The notes beneath the pieces are model-generated. The model was not told where the DNA came from. It searched no databases and was given only the letters and a program-made list of their open reading frames with translations. A DNA stretch of 64,000 nucleotides from an uncultured Sphingomonadaceae bacterium (lineage in GTDB: Bacteria; Pseudomonadota; Alphaproteobacteria; Sphingomonadales; Sphingomonadaceae): assembly GCA_947499975.1 (NCBI GenBank), contig CANMQE010000004.1, positions 62,001 to 126,000 on the forward strand, given 5' to 3'. Shown in pieces: positions 8,736-19,636 of this stretch; the first letter of the stretch is position 1; each line of letters starts with the position of its first letter. Position numbers and translations under genes: made by a program.

Positions 8736-9916
8736 CAGTTGAGCGGCCAACAGCAGACGCTGCAATGCGCTTCGAGGTGCTGGACGCCTTGCGCGGGATT
8801 TGCGCGTTGCTGGTGGCGCTTTATCACTTCAGCTCCAACGGAGTGATTTCCAATCTGGCGCTGGTACGAAACGGCTGGCTGTTCGTAGACTACTTCTTCG
8901 TTCTCAGCGGCTTCGTGATCGCCCATTCCTACGGTCGGCGTCTGGCCGAAGGCTCCGTGTCCGTCAGCCGTTTCATGGGGCTGCGACTTGGCCGTATCTA
9001 TCCGCTGCATATAGCCGTGCTTCTGGCTTTTATCGCGCTGGAACTAGCGTTGATCGTGTTTGGGGACACGTTGTCGCGCTATGTGAGCCGCGGCGCATTC
9101 AGCGGCTCTCGCTCGCTCACTGCGTTGTTTCAGAGCATCTTTCTGGTGCAGACATTTGGGCTGCCCGGTGCCGAGGGATGGAACGTGCCTGCCTGGAGCA
9201 TCGCCGCCGAAATATGGACCTATCTCCTGTTTGCCTTCGTATTTGTTGCCCCGCGCCGCTTCATGCTTCCGCTGACAGGTGCGCTTACGGCACTGTGTGC
9301 GATCTGGCTTATGGGCTATGCCGATGATTTACACGTCACCTTCAACGGGGGTGTGTTGCGGTGCATCTTCGGATTTGGCGTCGGCGTGCTTACCTATCAT
9401 TGCTTCCGTCGTTATGGCGGTGTCGGCGGCAATCTGTGGGAACTGGGTGCACTGGTTGCGATGGCTGTTTTCGTGTCGCTGGCGCAAGGCATCTTCACCT
9501 TTGCAGCGCCGCTGGTTTTTGGTGCGATGATCTTCGTGCTTGCCAGCCAGCGCGGCCTTGTGTCGCGTGTTCTTGGTTATCGGGGGTTCCAGCTACTGGG
9601 GCTTACGAGCTACTCGATCTACATGATCCACATTTTCGTGCAGGGCCGCATAGGCGAAGTGCTGCAACTAACGAATATCGTCGAGATAAGCGTGGATGAG
9701 CGCGGGCGTACCATCTTGCAAGGCACGCCGCTGACCGGCGATCTAGTTACCCTGGCGATGCTGGTGGTAGTGGTTGTCGGTTCGCTGGCGGGCTATTATC
9801 TGGTCGAAAAGCCAGGGCGCGATCTTTCACGCCGTCTTTTGAACGGCAGGTCAGCCAAAAAAAGGACAGGCACCAAAGGCACTGCCTTTGTCGAGAGTTC
9901 CGGTCCAGGTAGATGA
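8726..9916 (+). CDS. Acyltransferase-3 family membrane protein inserted between gatA and gatB
   Basis: A 396-aa polytopic protein with the acyltransferase-3 N-terminal signature [20 protein letters not shown], followed by [20 protein letters not shown] and about nine further hydrophobic segments. Family members O-acylate sugars, lipids or peptides at the inner membrane; the acceptor is unknown. It starts at one of three consecutive GTG codons that overlap the gatA stop, so it is coupled to gatA. Codon choice appears less GC-biased than in gatA or gatB (more ATA, CTA, GTA codons). It is followed by duplicated gatB and gatA fragments, suggesting it arrived by recombination. Confidence 0.85.
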   Translation: MVVTVERPTADAAMRFEVLDALRGICALLVALYHFSSNGVISNLALVRNGWLFVDYFFVLSGFVIAHSYGRRLAEGSVSVSRFMGLRLGRIYPLHIAVLLAFIALELALIVFGDTLSRYVSRGAFSGSRSLTALFQSIFLVQTFGLPGAEGWNVPAWSIAAEIWTYLLFAFVFVAPRRFMLPLTGALTALCAIWLMGYADDLHVTFNGGVLRCIFGFGVGVLTYHCFRRYGGVGGNLWELGALVAMAVFVSLAQGIFTFAAPLVFGAMIFVLASQRGLVSRVLGYRGFQLLGLTSYSIYMIHIFVQGRIGEVLQLTNIVEISVDERGRTILQGTPLTGDLVTLAMLVVVVVGSLAGYYLVEKPGRDLSRRLLNGRSAKKRTGTKGTAFVESSGPGR

Positions 9917-9960
9917 GCGCGATCTTTTAACCTTGGCCGTCATCAGATAACGGAAAGCAT

Positions 9961-10068
9961 ATGAGCAATTATCGCATCCACGGCGCAACGGGCGAATGGG
10001 AGGTCGTGATCGGTCTCGCCATCGAACAGCGCGCGGGCTTTACTGCGCAGCCGGGCAAGTGGTGGTGA
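9961..10068 (+). pseudogene. In-frame gatB'-'gatA chimeric remnant (35 codons)
   Basis: Bases 9961-10018 match the first 58 bp of gatB (10554-10611) with five differences, all synonymous. Bases 10015-10068 match the last 54 bp of gatA. The two meet in a shared CTCG within a Gly-Leu codon pair and stay in one frame, giving ATG to TGA with 35 residues. A GGAAAG sequence precedes the ATG. The product is too short to be an enzyme part, but translating it would deliver ribosomes to the GTG start of the next small gene, as the real gatA end does elsewhere. I regard it as a recombination scar that may serve as a leader ORF. Confidence 0.85.
10015..10068. repeat. gatA 3'-end repeat, copy 2
   Basis: Second copy of the last 54 bp of gatA, forming the 3' half of the chimeric remnant. 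It is probably the original junction with the small membrane-protein gene that follows, because that gene's GTG codons overlap the copied stop. Confidence 0.9.
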
Positions 10069-10427
10069 GCGGCTTCGAAATCCTCGTCATCGTCCTGCTG
10101 ATCGGCGGGCTTATCCTGCCGATCTGGGCGCTGGTGGCCACCGTCCACTTCGCCAATCGCAAGCAGCGCGGCCAGCTGCAATCCGCGCAGCGTTGCCTGG
10201 CTTTCACCACGCTGATGGACCGGCTGACGAACGAACTTCGCGGCGACAGGAAGCGCGCACCCATCGTGCTCGCGTGCATCCGCGAGTTGCAGGCCTTCCC
10301 CGAATATCGCGACATCTCGGTGACGATGATCAACGATATCAACGTGACGGGCAGCACCCCCTACGACCAGATGCTGCGCAACGAACTGCAGAAGACAGAG
10401 GCGTTTCTGCTGGAGGCGAACACATGA
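10059..10427 (+). CDS. Small membrane-anchored protein between gatA and gatB, unknown function
   Basis: About 120 residues starting at GTG codons 10059, 10062 or 10065 that overlap the duplicated gatA stop. The N-terminus is one transmembrane helix (FEILVIVLLIGGLILPIWALVATVHF region), followed by a soluble helical part with LTNELRGDRKRAPIVLACIRELQ and a Pro/Tyr-rich segment. I recognise no family. Its stop overlaps the start of the next small gene by 4 bp (ATGA), and that gene overlaps gatB, so both appear to belong to the native gat operon. The long upstream open frame from 9996 is a shadow. Confidence 0.75.
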   Translation: MVVSGFEILVIVLLIGGLILPIWALVATVHFANRKQRGQLQSAQRCLAFTTLMDRLTNELRGDRKRAPIVLACIRELQAFPEYRDISVTMINDINVTGSTPYDQMLRNELQKTEAFLLEANT

Positions 10428-10561
10428 GCATTGCGACCCTCGAATTGATCGCGGGCATCGCGGTAATGCTGGTGTTGATGGTTCCGGCGCTGATCGCCCG
10501 CCGCATCAAGCATGGCGAGGCGCGTTTTGACGAAGACGGAAAGTTGATCGACGATGAGTAA
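10424..10561 (+). CDS. 45-residue single-helix membrane protein coupled to gatB
   Basis: A 45-aa protein with one hydrophobic helix ([18 protein letters not shown]) and a charged tail ending [10 protein letters not shown]. It starts in an ATGA overlap with the preceding small gene and its last 8 bp overlap the first codons of gatB in another frame. The overlaps on both sides, and a strong transmembrane segment, support a real gene despite its size. No function can be assigned. Confidence 0.7.
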   Translation: MSIATLELIAGIAVMLVLMVPALIARRIKHGEARFDEDGKLIDDE

Positions 10562-12053
10562 CTATCGCATCCACGGGGCAACCGGCGAATGGGAGGTCGT
10601 GATCGGCCTCGAGGTCCACGCGCAGGTCACTACCAATGCCAAACTTTTCAGCGGCGCATCCACCGCCTTCGGGGCGGAGCCGAATACGCAGGTCTCCCTT
10701 GTGGACGCCGCGATGCCCGGAATGCTGCCCGTGCCCAATCGCGAATGCATCCGCCAGGCGGTGCGCACCGGCATGGCGATCGAGGCGCAGATCAACAAGT
10801 GGAGCCGGTTCGATCGCAAGAACTACTTCTACGCCGATCTTCCGCAGGGCTACCAGATCAGCCAGCTTTACCATCCCATCGTGGGCGAGGGGCAATTGCT
10901 GATCGAGGCGGACGAGAAGGCCGGCATCCCCGAGGACAAGGTGATCGGGATCGAGCGTATCCACGTGGAGCAGGACGCAGGCAAGCTGATGCATGACCAG
11001 CATCCCACCATGTCCTACGTCGATCTCAATCGCACCGGCGTGGCGCTGATGGAAATTGTCAGCCGCCCAGACATGACCTCGCCCGCGGAAGCCGGCGCCT
11101 ATATCCGCAAGCTGCGCGCCATCCTGCGCTATGTCGGATCGTGCGACGGCAACATGGAAGAAGGCTCCATGCGGGCGGACGTGAACGTGTCCGTGCGCAA
11201 GGTGGGCGATAAGGAGCTTGGCACGCGGACCGAAACGAAGAATGTCAATTCCGTGCGCTTCGTGATGCAGGCAATCGAGCACGAGGTGCAGCGCCAGATC
11301 GACGTGATCGAGGATGGCGGAAAGATCGTGCAGGAAACCCGCCTGTTCGATCCCGGCACCGGCACCACGCGTTCCATGCGCAGCAAGGAAGACGCACACG
11401 ATTACCGCTACTTTCCCGATCCCGATCTGCTGCCGCTGATCCTGGACGAGGCGTTCCTCGACGAATGCCGTGCGTCTTTGCCTGAACTGCCCGATGCCAA
11501 GCGTACGCGGTATGAGAACGAACTGGGTCTCACGCCCTACAACGCCCGCGAACTGACGGCGGAGGTGGAAACCTTCGGCCGGTTCGAAACGCTGCTGGGC
11601 GTAGCTGCCAGAACGCTCGGCAAGCCGGAGGCCGAGGTGGCGACGCAGGTTGCCAACTGGTCCCTCTCCGTCGCGCCCGGCGTGGTGAAATCGCTAGGTG
11701 ACGAGGCGAACATGGCCAATGCCACGGCAGAGCGGCAGGCCGCTATCCTCGCCATGCAGGACAAGGGCGAGATTTCCGGCGGACAGGCCAAGGAAATCTA
11801 CGAAATCGTGCTGAAGGAAGGCCGCGAGCCGGACGAGATCGCCGAGACCGAGGGCCTGAAGCAGGTCAGCGACACCGGCGCCATCGAAAGCGCCGTGGAC
11901 GACATCCTCGCCAACAACCAGGACAAGGTGGAGCAATATCGCGGCGGCAAGGACAAGCTGTTCGGCTTCTTCGTCGGCCAGACGATGAAGGCGATGCAGG
12001 GCAAGGCGAACCCGGCGGTGGTGAACCAGATCCTGAAAGACAAGCTGGGCTAG
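10554..12053 (+). CDS. gatB: Asp-tRNA(Asn)/Glu-tRNA(Gln) amidotransferase subunit B
   Basis: The 499-aa protein has the GatB signature GLEVHAQ near the N-terminus, the [16 protein letters not shown] motif, [17 protein letters not shown], and the C-terminal YqeY-like tRNA-binding domain ending [14 protein letters not shown]. GatB activates the misacylated tRNA carboxyl group with ATP and transfers ammonia supplied by GatA. The ATG overlaps the preceding 45-codon gene by 8 bp. A partial copy of its first 19 codons lies about 590 bp upstream. Confidence 0.96.
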   Translation: MSNYRIHGATGEWEVVIGLEVHAQVTTNAKLFSGASTAFGAEPNTQVSLVDAAMPGMLPVPNRECIRQAVRTGMAIEAQINKWSRFDRKNYFYADLPQGYQISQLYHPIVGEGQLLIEADEKAGIPEDKVIGIERIHVEQDAGKLMHDQHPTMSYVDLNRTGVALMEIVSRPDMTSPAEAGAYIRKLRAILRYVGSCDGNMEEGSMRADVNVSVRKVGDKELGTRTETKNVNSVRFVMQAIEHEVQRQIDVIEDGGKIVQETRLFDPGTGTTRSMRSKEDAHDYRYFPDPDLLPLILDEAFLDECRASLPELPDAKRTRYENELGLTPYNARELTAEVETFGRFETLLGVAARTLGKPEAEVATQVANWSLSVAPGVVKSLGDEANMANATAERQAAILAMQDKGEISGGQAKEIYEIVLKEGREPDEIAETEGLKQVSDTGAIESAVDDILANNQDKVEQYRGGKDKLFGFFVGQTMKAMQGKANPAVVNQILKDKLG

Positions 12054-12092
12054 ACGCTTGACCTTGCTTGCGGCACCGTCACACTCCTTGCG

Positions 12093-12884
12093 ATGATAGC
12101 CGCGCTGAAGAATTCCTGGAAACGGCTGTCGAAGTCGCAGACCGTGAAGCTGCTGTTTCTCGAGTTCATCGTCGTCGTGGCGGGTGTTCTGGTGGCCCAG
12201 TTGCTGCAATCCTGGCTGGCAGACCGGGAAGAGCGCGCCCGCGCCATGACGCAGGCGCAGGGGATTGCCATGTCTCTTCACAACAGTGCGGAGCTTGCCG
12301 TGATCCGCCAGCGCATGGGGCCGTGCATGCTGGACAGGCTGGAAAGGGTCACGGATGCCCTCGCCACGGAGACTATCGATCAGTCTTCGCTGGGCTGGGT
12401 CCGCGTTCCGGAACAGAATATCATGGACAACCCCGGTATAGATGCCGCGCGCCCGCTGATCACCAAGGTGTTCGGCGCGGAGCAGATGATGACCTTCAGC
12501 CTGATCGAATTCGCTTTCGACAAACTGTACGAGGGACAGGACGCCGAGCTTGCCGCGTGGGACAGGCTATCTATCCTGAACCCCGCAAACGGGCCGGTGA
12601 GCGAAAGCGTGCGCGGCGATCTGCAACTGGCCCTGGCAGACGCACGGCAAGCCAATCGCCTGATGTGGGAAGTATCCGGTATCATGCGCGCGCAGAGCGG
12701 GGCGATGGGAACGCCCGTGCACGACAATACGATCAGCCAGTTCGCCTCGTCCCCCAAACTTTGCGCGCAGATGGCGGGATATTCCGAGGCGGAGCATGCA
12801 GCCGCACTGGAGCAGGGCGAATTGCCTGACGGAACGGCGATCCACCCGCGCGCCCTTAAGCGTATTGCGACGCGAATTTATTGA
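12093..12884 (+). CDS. Hypothetical protein with one N-terminal membrane helix
   Basis: A 263-aa protein. After a basic start (MIAALKNSWKRLSKSQTVK) it has one hydrophobic helix (LLFLEFIVVVAGVLVAQLL), then a soluble, mainly helical domain containing coiled-coil-like LADREERARAMTQAQ. I recognise no domain. The layout suggests an inner-membrane protein with a large periplasmic or cytoplasmic helical part. It stands alone between gatB and trmL, same strand, 39 bp after gatB. Possible roles cannot be drawn from the sequence. Confidence 0.65.
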   Translation: MIAALKNSWKRLSKSQTVKLLFLEFIVVVAGVLVAQLLQSWLADREERARAMTQAQGIAMSLHNSAELAVIRQRMGPCMLDRLERVTDALATETIDQSSLGWVRVPEQNIMDNPGIDAARPLITKVFGAEQMMTFSLIEFAFDKLYEGQDAELAAWDRLSILNPANGPVSESVRGDLQLALADARQANRLMWEVSGIMRAQSGAMGTPVHDNTISQFASSPKLCAQMAGYSEAEHAAALEQGELPDGTAIHPRALKRIATRIY

Positions 12885-12926
12885 CCGTGAGACTATCTGG
12901 CGATCGATTGCTGTAGGCATGATACG

Positions 12927-13382
12927 ATGACAACCATCGTCCTCGTCCACCCGGAAATTCCGCATAACACCGGGGCGATCGGTCGCACCTGCGTGGCGCT
13001 GGACATGGAACTGGTGCTGATCCGGCCCTACGGCTTCACGCTGTCGGACAAGCATCTGAAGCGTTCGGGCCTCGATTATTGGCAACACGTGCGGCTGGCC
13101 GAATATTCGGGCTGGGACGCATTCCTAAAAGACCGATCCCCGCGCGACGGGCAGATGTTCCTGTTCGAGGACAATGCGCCGCGCAGTTTCTATGAGCCGG
13201 ATTATCCGGACGACGCTATCCTGGTGTTCGGCAGTGAGACAAAAGGCCTCCCCGCCGCGATCCGGGATGCGCACAGGCAGTGCGAGGTAAGCCTGCCGAT
13301 GCGCTCTCACCACATCCGCTCGCTCAACCTCGCCAACACCGTGACCGCAGCGGCCTATCAGGCGCTGCGGGGCAAGTTCTGA
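12927..13382 (+). CDS. trmL: tRNA (cytidine/uridine-34-2'-O)-methyltransferase
   Basis: This 151-aa protein is a minimal SPOUT methyltransferase. It begins MTTIVLVHPEIPHNTGAIGRTC and carries the later SPOUT motifs LVFGSETKGLP and SLPMRSHHIRSLNLANTVTAAAYQALR, which form the knotted SAM-binding site. TrmL methylates the wobble ribose of tRNA(Leu) isoacceptors. Length and motifs match the family closely. It stands between a hypothetical gene and a convergent small ORF. Confidence 0.93.
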   Translation: MTTIVLVHPEIPHNTGAIGRTCVALDMELVLIRPYGFTLSDKHLKRSGLDYWQHVRLAEYSGWDAFLKDRSPRDGQMFLFEDNAPRSFYEPDYPDDAILVFGSETKGLPAAIRDAHRQCEVSLPMRSHHIRSLNLANTVTAAAYQALRGKF

Positions 13383-13386
13383 AAGA

Positions 13387-13695
13387 TTAGTGCTGCCTTT
13401 GGGCGGTGAAGGGCATGGTGCCCATCATTCCGGCCTTGATCGTGCCGGCCACGGCGTCGCCATCCACGGTGGCTTCGCAATCCATCGTCATCGGCATGGG
13501 CATGCCCATTTTCATCTGCCATGTCAGCGTGTCGCCATTGATGCGGCCTTCCTTCACGTCCATCGTGCCCATGCCGCCCGAAAGCTGGCCGGTGAAGGTT
13601 TCGCCATCCTCACCCGGTACCACGGTAAAGGTGCCGGTCTGCTCCCCCATCGGGGACTGGGCGACGAAATCGTAGGTTCCACCCACCTGGGTCAT
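13387..13695 (-). CDS. Hypothetical 102-residue beta-rich protein
   Basis: The protein (MTQVGGTYDFVAQSPMGEQTG start) is short, rich in Gly, Met and Thr, with alternating polar and hydrophobic residues that suggest a small beta barrel or lipocalin-like fold. No signal peptide is visible. The ATG at 13695 is supported by AGGAGA seven bases upstream; a TTG two codons earlier is less likely. It is on the same strand as the M16 peptidase gene, whose stop is 25 bp before its start, so the two may be co-transcribed. I recognise no family with certainty. Confidence 0.65.
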   Translation of the reverse strand: MTQVGGTYDFVAQSPMGEQTGTFTVVPGEDGETFTGQLSGGMGTMDVKEGRINGDTLTWQMKMGMPMPMTMDCEATVDGDAVAGTIKAGMMGTMPFTAQRQH

Positions 13696-13720
13696 TTGCA
13701 AATCTCCTGTCGCGGGCCGA

Positions 13721-16609
13721 TCAAAGACTGTCGGCCTCTACATATTCCACATCCATGTCGAGGGTTTCGAGCTGCGGTTCAACCGTCTCCCTGTCCCCCA
13801 CCACGACGATGGTGATGTTTTCCGGTTGCAGGTAATCGCGCGCGGCGGCGTTGATATCCTCTGCATCCACCGCGCCATAAAGCTGCGGCAGGAACACCTG
13901 GTAGCGATCGTCGCGTCCGGCGATCTGGTTCTGCAGCAGGGCGCTCAGGATCTGGCCGTTCGTCTCGAACCGGTTGGGAAGGTTGCGCACGTTGCCGTCC
14001 GTCACCCGCTGCAGTTCCACGTCATCCACCGGACGGCTGGCGGGAAATGCCTCCAGCTGGTCGAGAATGACGCGGATCGAATCTGCCGTGCGATCGGCCT
14101 GCACCTGCGTGGCGATGCGGAACATGCGGGGGCCCTGGGCGCTCGGCAGGCTGGAGCCAATGCCATAGGTCCAGCCCCTCGTTTCGCGCAGATCGTTGTT
14201 GAGCCGCGAGAGGAAACCGCTGCCGATTACCTCATTGGCAAGATCCAGCGCCTCCATGCCTTCCTGCCAGCCGGCGATGCGCGCCGGGCGGCCCAGCACG
14301 AGATAGCTGGAGGGCGAATTGGGGCGGTTCACCACCACCACGCGCGGGGCGTTGGCAGAGGCAGGCGGCTGGTTCACGTTCTTGGCGGGCACCGGGGTTG
14401 CCGGATCCTGCCAGTCGCCCAACGTCGCTTCCAGTGCAGCCACCAGTTCGTCCATCGATACATCGCCGACGGCGGTGATCGTCACTGTTTCCGGACGGAT
14501 CCACTCGGCATGTTCTGCCATCATGTCCGCGCGGGTCAGCCCCTCGATCACATCGGCATCGCCCTGCGACGATGCGTAGCCGTAGGGGTGGGTTTCCCCG
14601 TAGACGAGCGGCATGAAGGCGCGGTTCGCCAGGCCCGAAGGCGAGGAAAGCTCCTGCGCCACGGCGGCAAGGCGCTGGCTGCGCACGCGCTCTATCGCAT
14701 CGGGTGCGAAAGCCGGGTTGCGCACCACGTCTGCCAGCAGTTCCAGCGAGGGGACGAGATTTGGGGTAAGGGCGGAAATGAAGGCGGTCGTGCCTTCCAT
14801 TCCGGCATTCACGCTGAGCGAGGCGCCAAGCGTTTCCTCCTCTACCGCGATATCCAGCGCGCTGCGCGTGGTGGTGCCTTCGGTCAGAAGGTCCACCATC
14901 ATGGCATGCGTGCCCTTCTGGTCAGCCGGGTCCACCACCGCGCCCGCATCGAAGGACAGTGCCAGCGTCACCTTGGGCACGGAGTCGCGCTGGGCCAGCA
15001 CAACGCCGATGCCGTTGGAAAGCGTTGCGCGCTCCACTTCGGGGAAGGTGAGTTCGCCGACGGGTTCGGGCGTGGGCAGAGGGATTTCCGGCCCCGTGCG
15101 GGTAACTTCGACCGGCTCTGCGGCGTCAGGCTCCGGCGCGGGCATGGACTGTTCGTCACCCCAGCCGCCCATCTCGCCGCCGTCCAGCGTGCGCTCTCCA
15201 GGCACCACGGCAAGATTGTATGCAGGCCGTGTCAGCCAGCGCTCCATCGCCTCCTGAACGGTTGCCGGCGTCAGCGCCGCCATGCTTTCCAGCTCCGTGC
15301 GGTAGAAATCCGCATCGCCGGTGTATAGCAGCCCTTCGGCAAGGATCGAACCCTTGCCGCCAAAGCCGCCGATACGCTCCAGCGAGCCGATCAGGCCGGA
15401 TGCGATCTGCGTGGTGGCACGGTCCAGTTCGGCCTGCGTGGGGCCATCGATGATGAGGCGCGCGATCTCTGCTTCCAGCAGTGCCTGCGCCTCTTCCTGC
15501 GTGGAATCGGGCCGCACCTGCACCATTGCCTGCGCCATGCCCAGCTGTTCGTAAGCCTGGTAATAGGCGGAAACGCTGGTGGCGACTTCCTCTCCGCGTA
15601 CCATCGCATTGTCGAGGCGCGAGGACGCGAGGCCGCCCAGGATATACATGCCCACCTGCAGCGGCACCGCATCGGGATGCTGCATGTCCGGCCCGGTCCA
15701 TGCGCGCAGCAGCATCGTCTGCGGCACTTGATCGGTCATGGTGTCGTACACGGGCGCGGCCAGCGTGACGGGGCCGGCGTCGAACTGTTCGACTTCTGGC
15801 CCGCGCTCGATATCGCCAAACCAGCGTTCCACCATCGGGCGGGCGGTGGCGGCATCGATATCGCCGGTGAGGGCGAGGACGACATTGTTCGGGCCGTAAT
15901 TGTCCCTGAACCATTCGTGCACGTCGGTAAGGCTGGCCGCTGAGAGATCCGCCATCGAACCGATCACCGAATGGCGATAGGGATGGCCGACCGGCAACAG
16001 GCCTTCGGAAAGCTGGTAGTTGATGAGGCCGTAGGGCTGGTTGTCGCCCTGACGCTTCTCGTTCTGCACCACGCCGCGCTGGTTATCCAGCCTCTCCTGC
16101 GTGACGGCACCCAGCAGATAGCCCATCCGGTCCGCTTCCATCATCAGCGCCAGATCCAACGCGCCGGTGGGCACCGTTTCCACGTAATTGGTGCGATCGT
16201 AGCTGGTAGAGCCATTGGTACTGGTGGAGCCTGCGGCCTCCAGCGGGATGTCGAAATTCTCCACGTTCTCGCTGCCGGTAAACATGATGTGCTCGAACAA
16301 ATGAGCAAAGCCCGTGCGCCCGCGCGGTTCTGACTTGGAGCCGACGCGGTAATAAACGGTAACACCCACCAGCGGCGATTTGCGATCGGTGTGGACGATG
16401 GTGGTAAGCCCGTTGTCCAACGTGAAAGTCTCGTACGGAATGTCTACCGCGGCGATGATATCGTCCAGCGATGCCGTTTGCCCGGTGGTGACGACGTTCG
16501 CCGTTCCGGTGTCCGCTTCCATCGGCATCGGGGCGGTTGTGGTGCAGCCGATAAGGGCGATTGCGGCGGTGAGCGGGGAGAGCGTGCGCAGGGCTTTGGG
16601 TCTTTTCAT
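13721..16609 (-). CDS. M16 family zinc metallopeptidase, two-domain lipoprotein
   Basis: A 962-aa protein with a signal peptide and lipobox-like ALIGC (Cys22). The N-terminal M16 unit has the inverted zinc motif HLFEH (residues 103-107) and a second acidic segment near VVQNEKRQ. A second M16 unit starts around residue 500 (TLSNGIGVVLAQRD) but lacks HxxEH, having GTHAMMVDLLTEG at the equivalent place. This matches fused pairs of active and inactive M16 subunits that form a clamshell. It likely degrades peptides in the periplasm. The open frame runs on to 17914, but the Met at 16609 gives a clean signal peptide; beyond it the frame is only a shadow of clpB. Confidence 0.9.
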   Translation of the reverse strand: MKRPKALRTLSPLTAAIALIGCTTTAPMPMEADTGTANVVTTGQTASLDDIIAAVDIPYETFTLDNGLTTIVHTDRKSPLVGVTVYYRVGSKSEPRGRTGFAHLFEHIMFTGSENVENFDIPLEAAGSTSTNGSTSYDRTNYVETVPTGALDLALMMEADRMGYLLGAVTQERLDNQRGVVQNEKRQGDNQPYGLINYQLSEGLLPVGHPYRHSVIGSMADLSAASLTDVHEWFRDNYGPNNVVLALTGDIDAATARPMVERWFGDIERGPEVEQFDAGPVTLAAPVYDTMTDQVPQTMLLRAWTGPDMQHPDAVPLQVGMYILGGLASSRLDNAMVRGEEVATSVSAYYQAYEQLGMAQAMVQVRPDSTQEEAQALLEAEIARLIIDGPTQAELDRATTQIASGLIGSLERIGGFGGKGSILAEGLLYTGDADFYRTELESMAALTPATVQEAMERWLTRPAYNLAVVPGERTLDGGEMGGWGDEQSMPAPEPDAAEPVEVTRTGPEIPLPTPEPVGELTFPEVERATLSNGIGVVLAQRDSVPKVTLALSFDAGAVVDPADQKGTHAMMVDLLTEGTTTRSALDIAVEEETLGASLSVNAGMEGTTAFISALTPNLVPSLELLADVVRNPAFAPDAIERVRSQRLAAVAQELSSPSGLANRAFMPLVYGETHPYGYASSQGDADVIEGLTRADMMAEHAEWIRPETVTITAVGDVSMDELVAALEATLGDWQDPATPVPAKNVNQPPASANAPRVVVVNRPNSPSSYLVLGRPARIAGWQEGMEALDLANEVIGSGFLSRLNNDLRETRGWTYGIGSSLPSAQGPRMFRIATQVQADRTADSIRVILDQLEAFPASRPVDDVELQRVTDGNVRNLPNRFETNGQILSALLQNQIAGRDDRYQVFLPQLYGAVDAEDINAAARDYLQPENITIVVVGDRETVEPQLETLDMDVEYVEADSL

Positions 16610-16765
16610 GTGAAACGAATAGCACGCTTCATCGTGAGCGAAAGGCGTTTCGACACCGTCAGGGTGACAGGGCCGAGCGTGCGGAGTGAAACATGTGCAA
16701 CCTCGCACTGCCGGACGCTGGCATCTCGCAATCGACGGGCGCGTGATTTTTGCAGTTGAACGGGT

Positions 16766-16793
16766 CTTGTGTTGCGATATTGCAACACTATCT
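16766..16793 (+). promoter_or_regulatory. Probable RpoH (sigma-32) promoter of clpB with internal palindrome
   Basis: CTTG at 16766-16769 and CTATCT at 16788-16793 are separated by 18 bp, close to the alphaproteobacterial heat-shock pattern CTTG-N17/18-CTATNT. The spacer is filled by a 20-bp inverted repeat, GTGTTGC-N6-GCAACAC (16769-16788), whose arms touch both promoter elements. It lies 29 bp before the clpB start. The promoter call follows from pattern and gene identity; a repressor bound to the palindrome is inference. Confidence 0.65.
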
Positions 16794-16822
16794 GATGTGA
16801 GAACCGAACTGAGGGGCTCGAA

Positions 16823-19402
<2,580 letters not shown>

Positions 19403-19636
19403 TCCACCTGCCTGCGGGCACCGATATTGGTTGCATCCGTTACTGTGTCACTTTGGTTACAGATGCGATAAAATGCGTTTCGGCGCTTTGACAATACCCG
19501 TTCGCTATTGCAACTCTGATCCCGTTATCAATGGGCTGGAACTTCCTTTTTACATGATTTGAGCGCGGCCGATTTCGGTCGCGACCTGCATTGTGGATTT
19601 TGGAAGCTCTGGTTCGAACAATGGGCTGGAGTCGTA

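Noticed and set aside
9874..9890. Terminator at the end of the acyltransferase gene (CAAAGGCA/TGCCTTTG palindrome)
   Set aside because: It lies inside the coding region, the arms are separated by one base, and no T-run follows, so it is unlikely to end transcription.
9961..10018. A second, functional gatB start
   Set aside because: Homology to gatB ends after 58 bp and the frame then runs into gatA sequence and a stop. The complete gatB begins at 10554.
19488..19520. Sigma-70 promoter for the TonB receptor gene
   Set aside because: TTGACA is present at 19488-19493, but no TATAAT-like box is found at 16-18 bp, so I did not call it.
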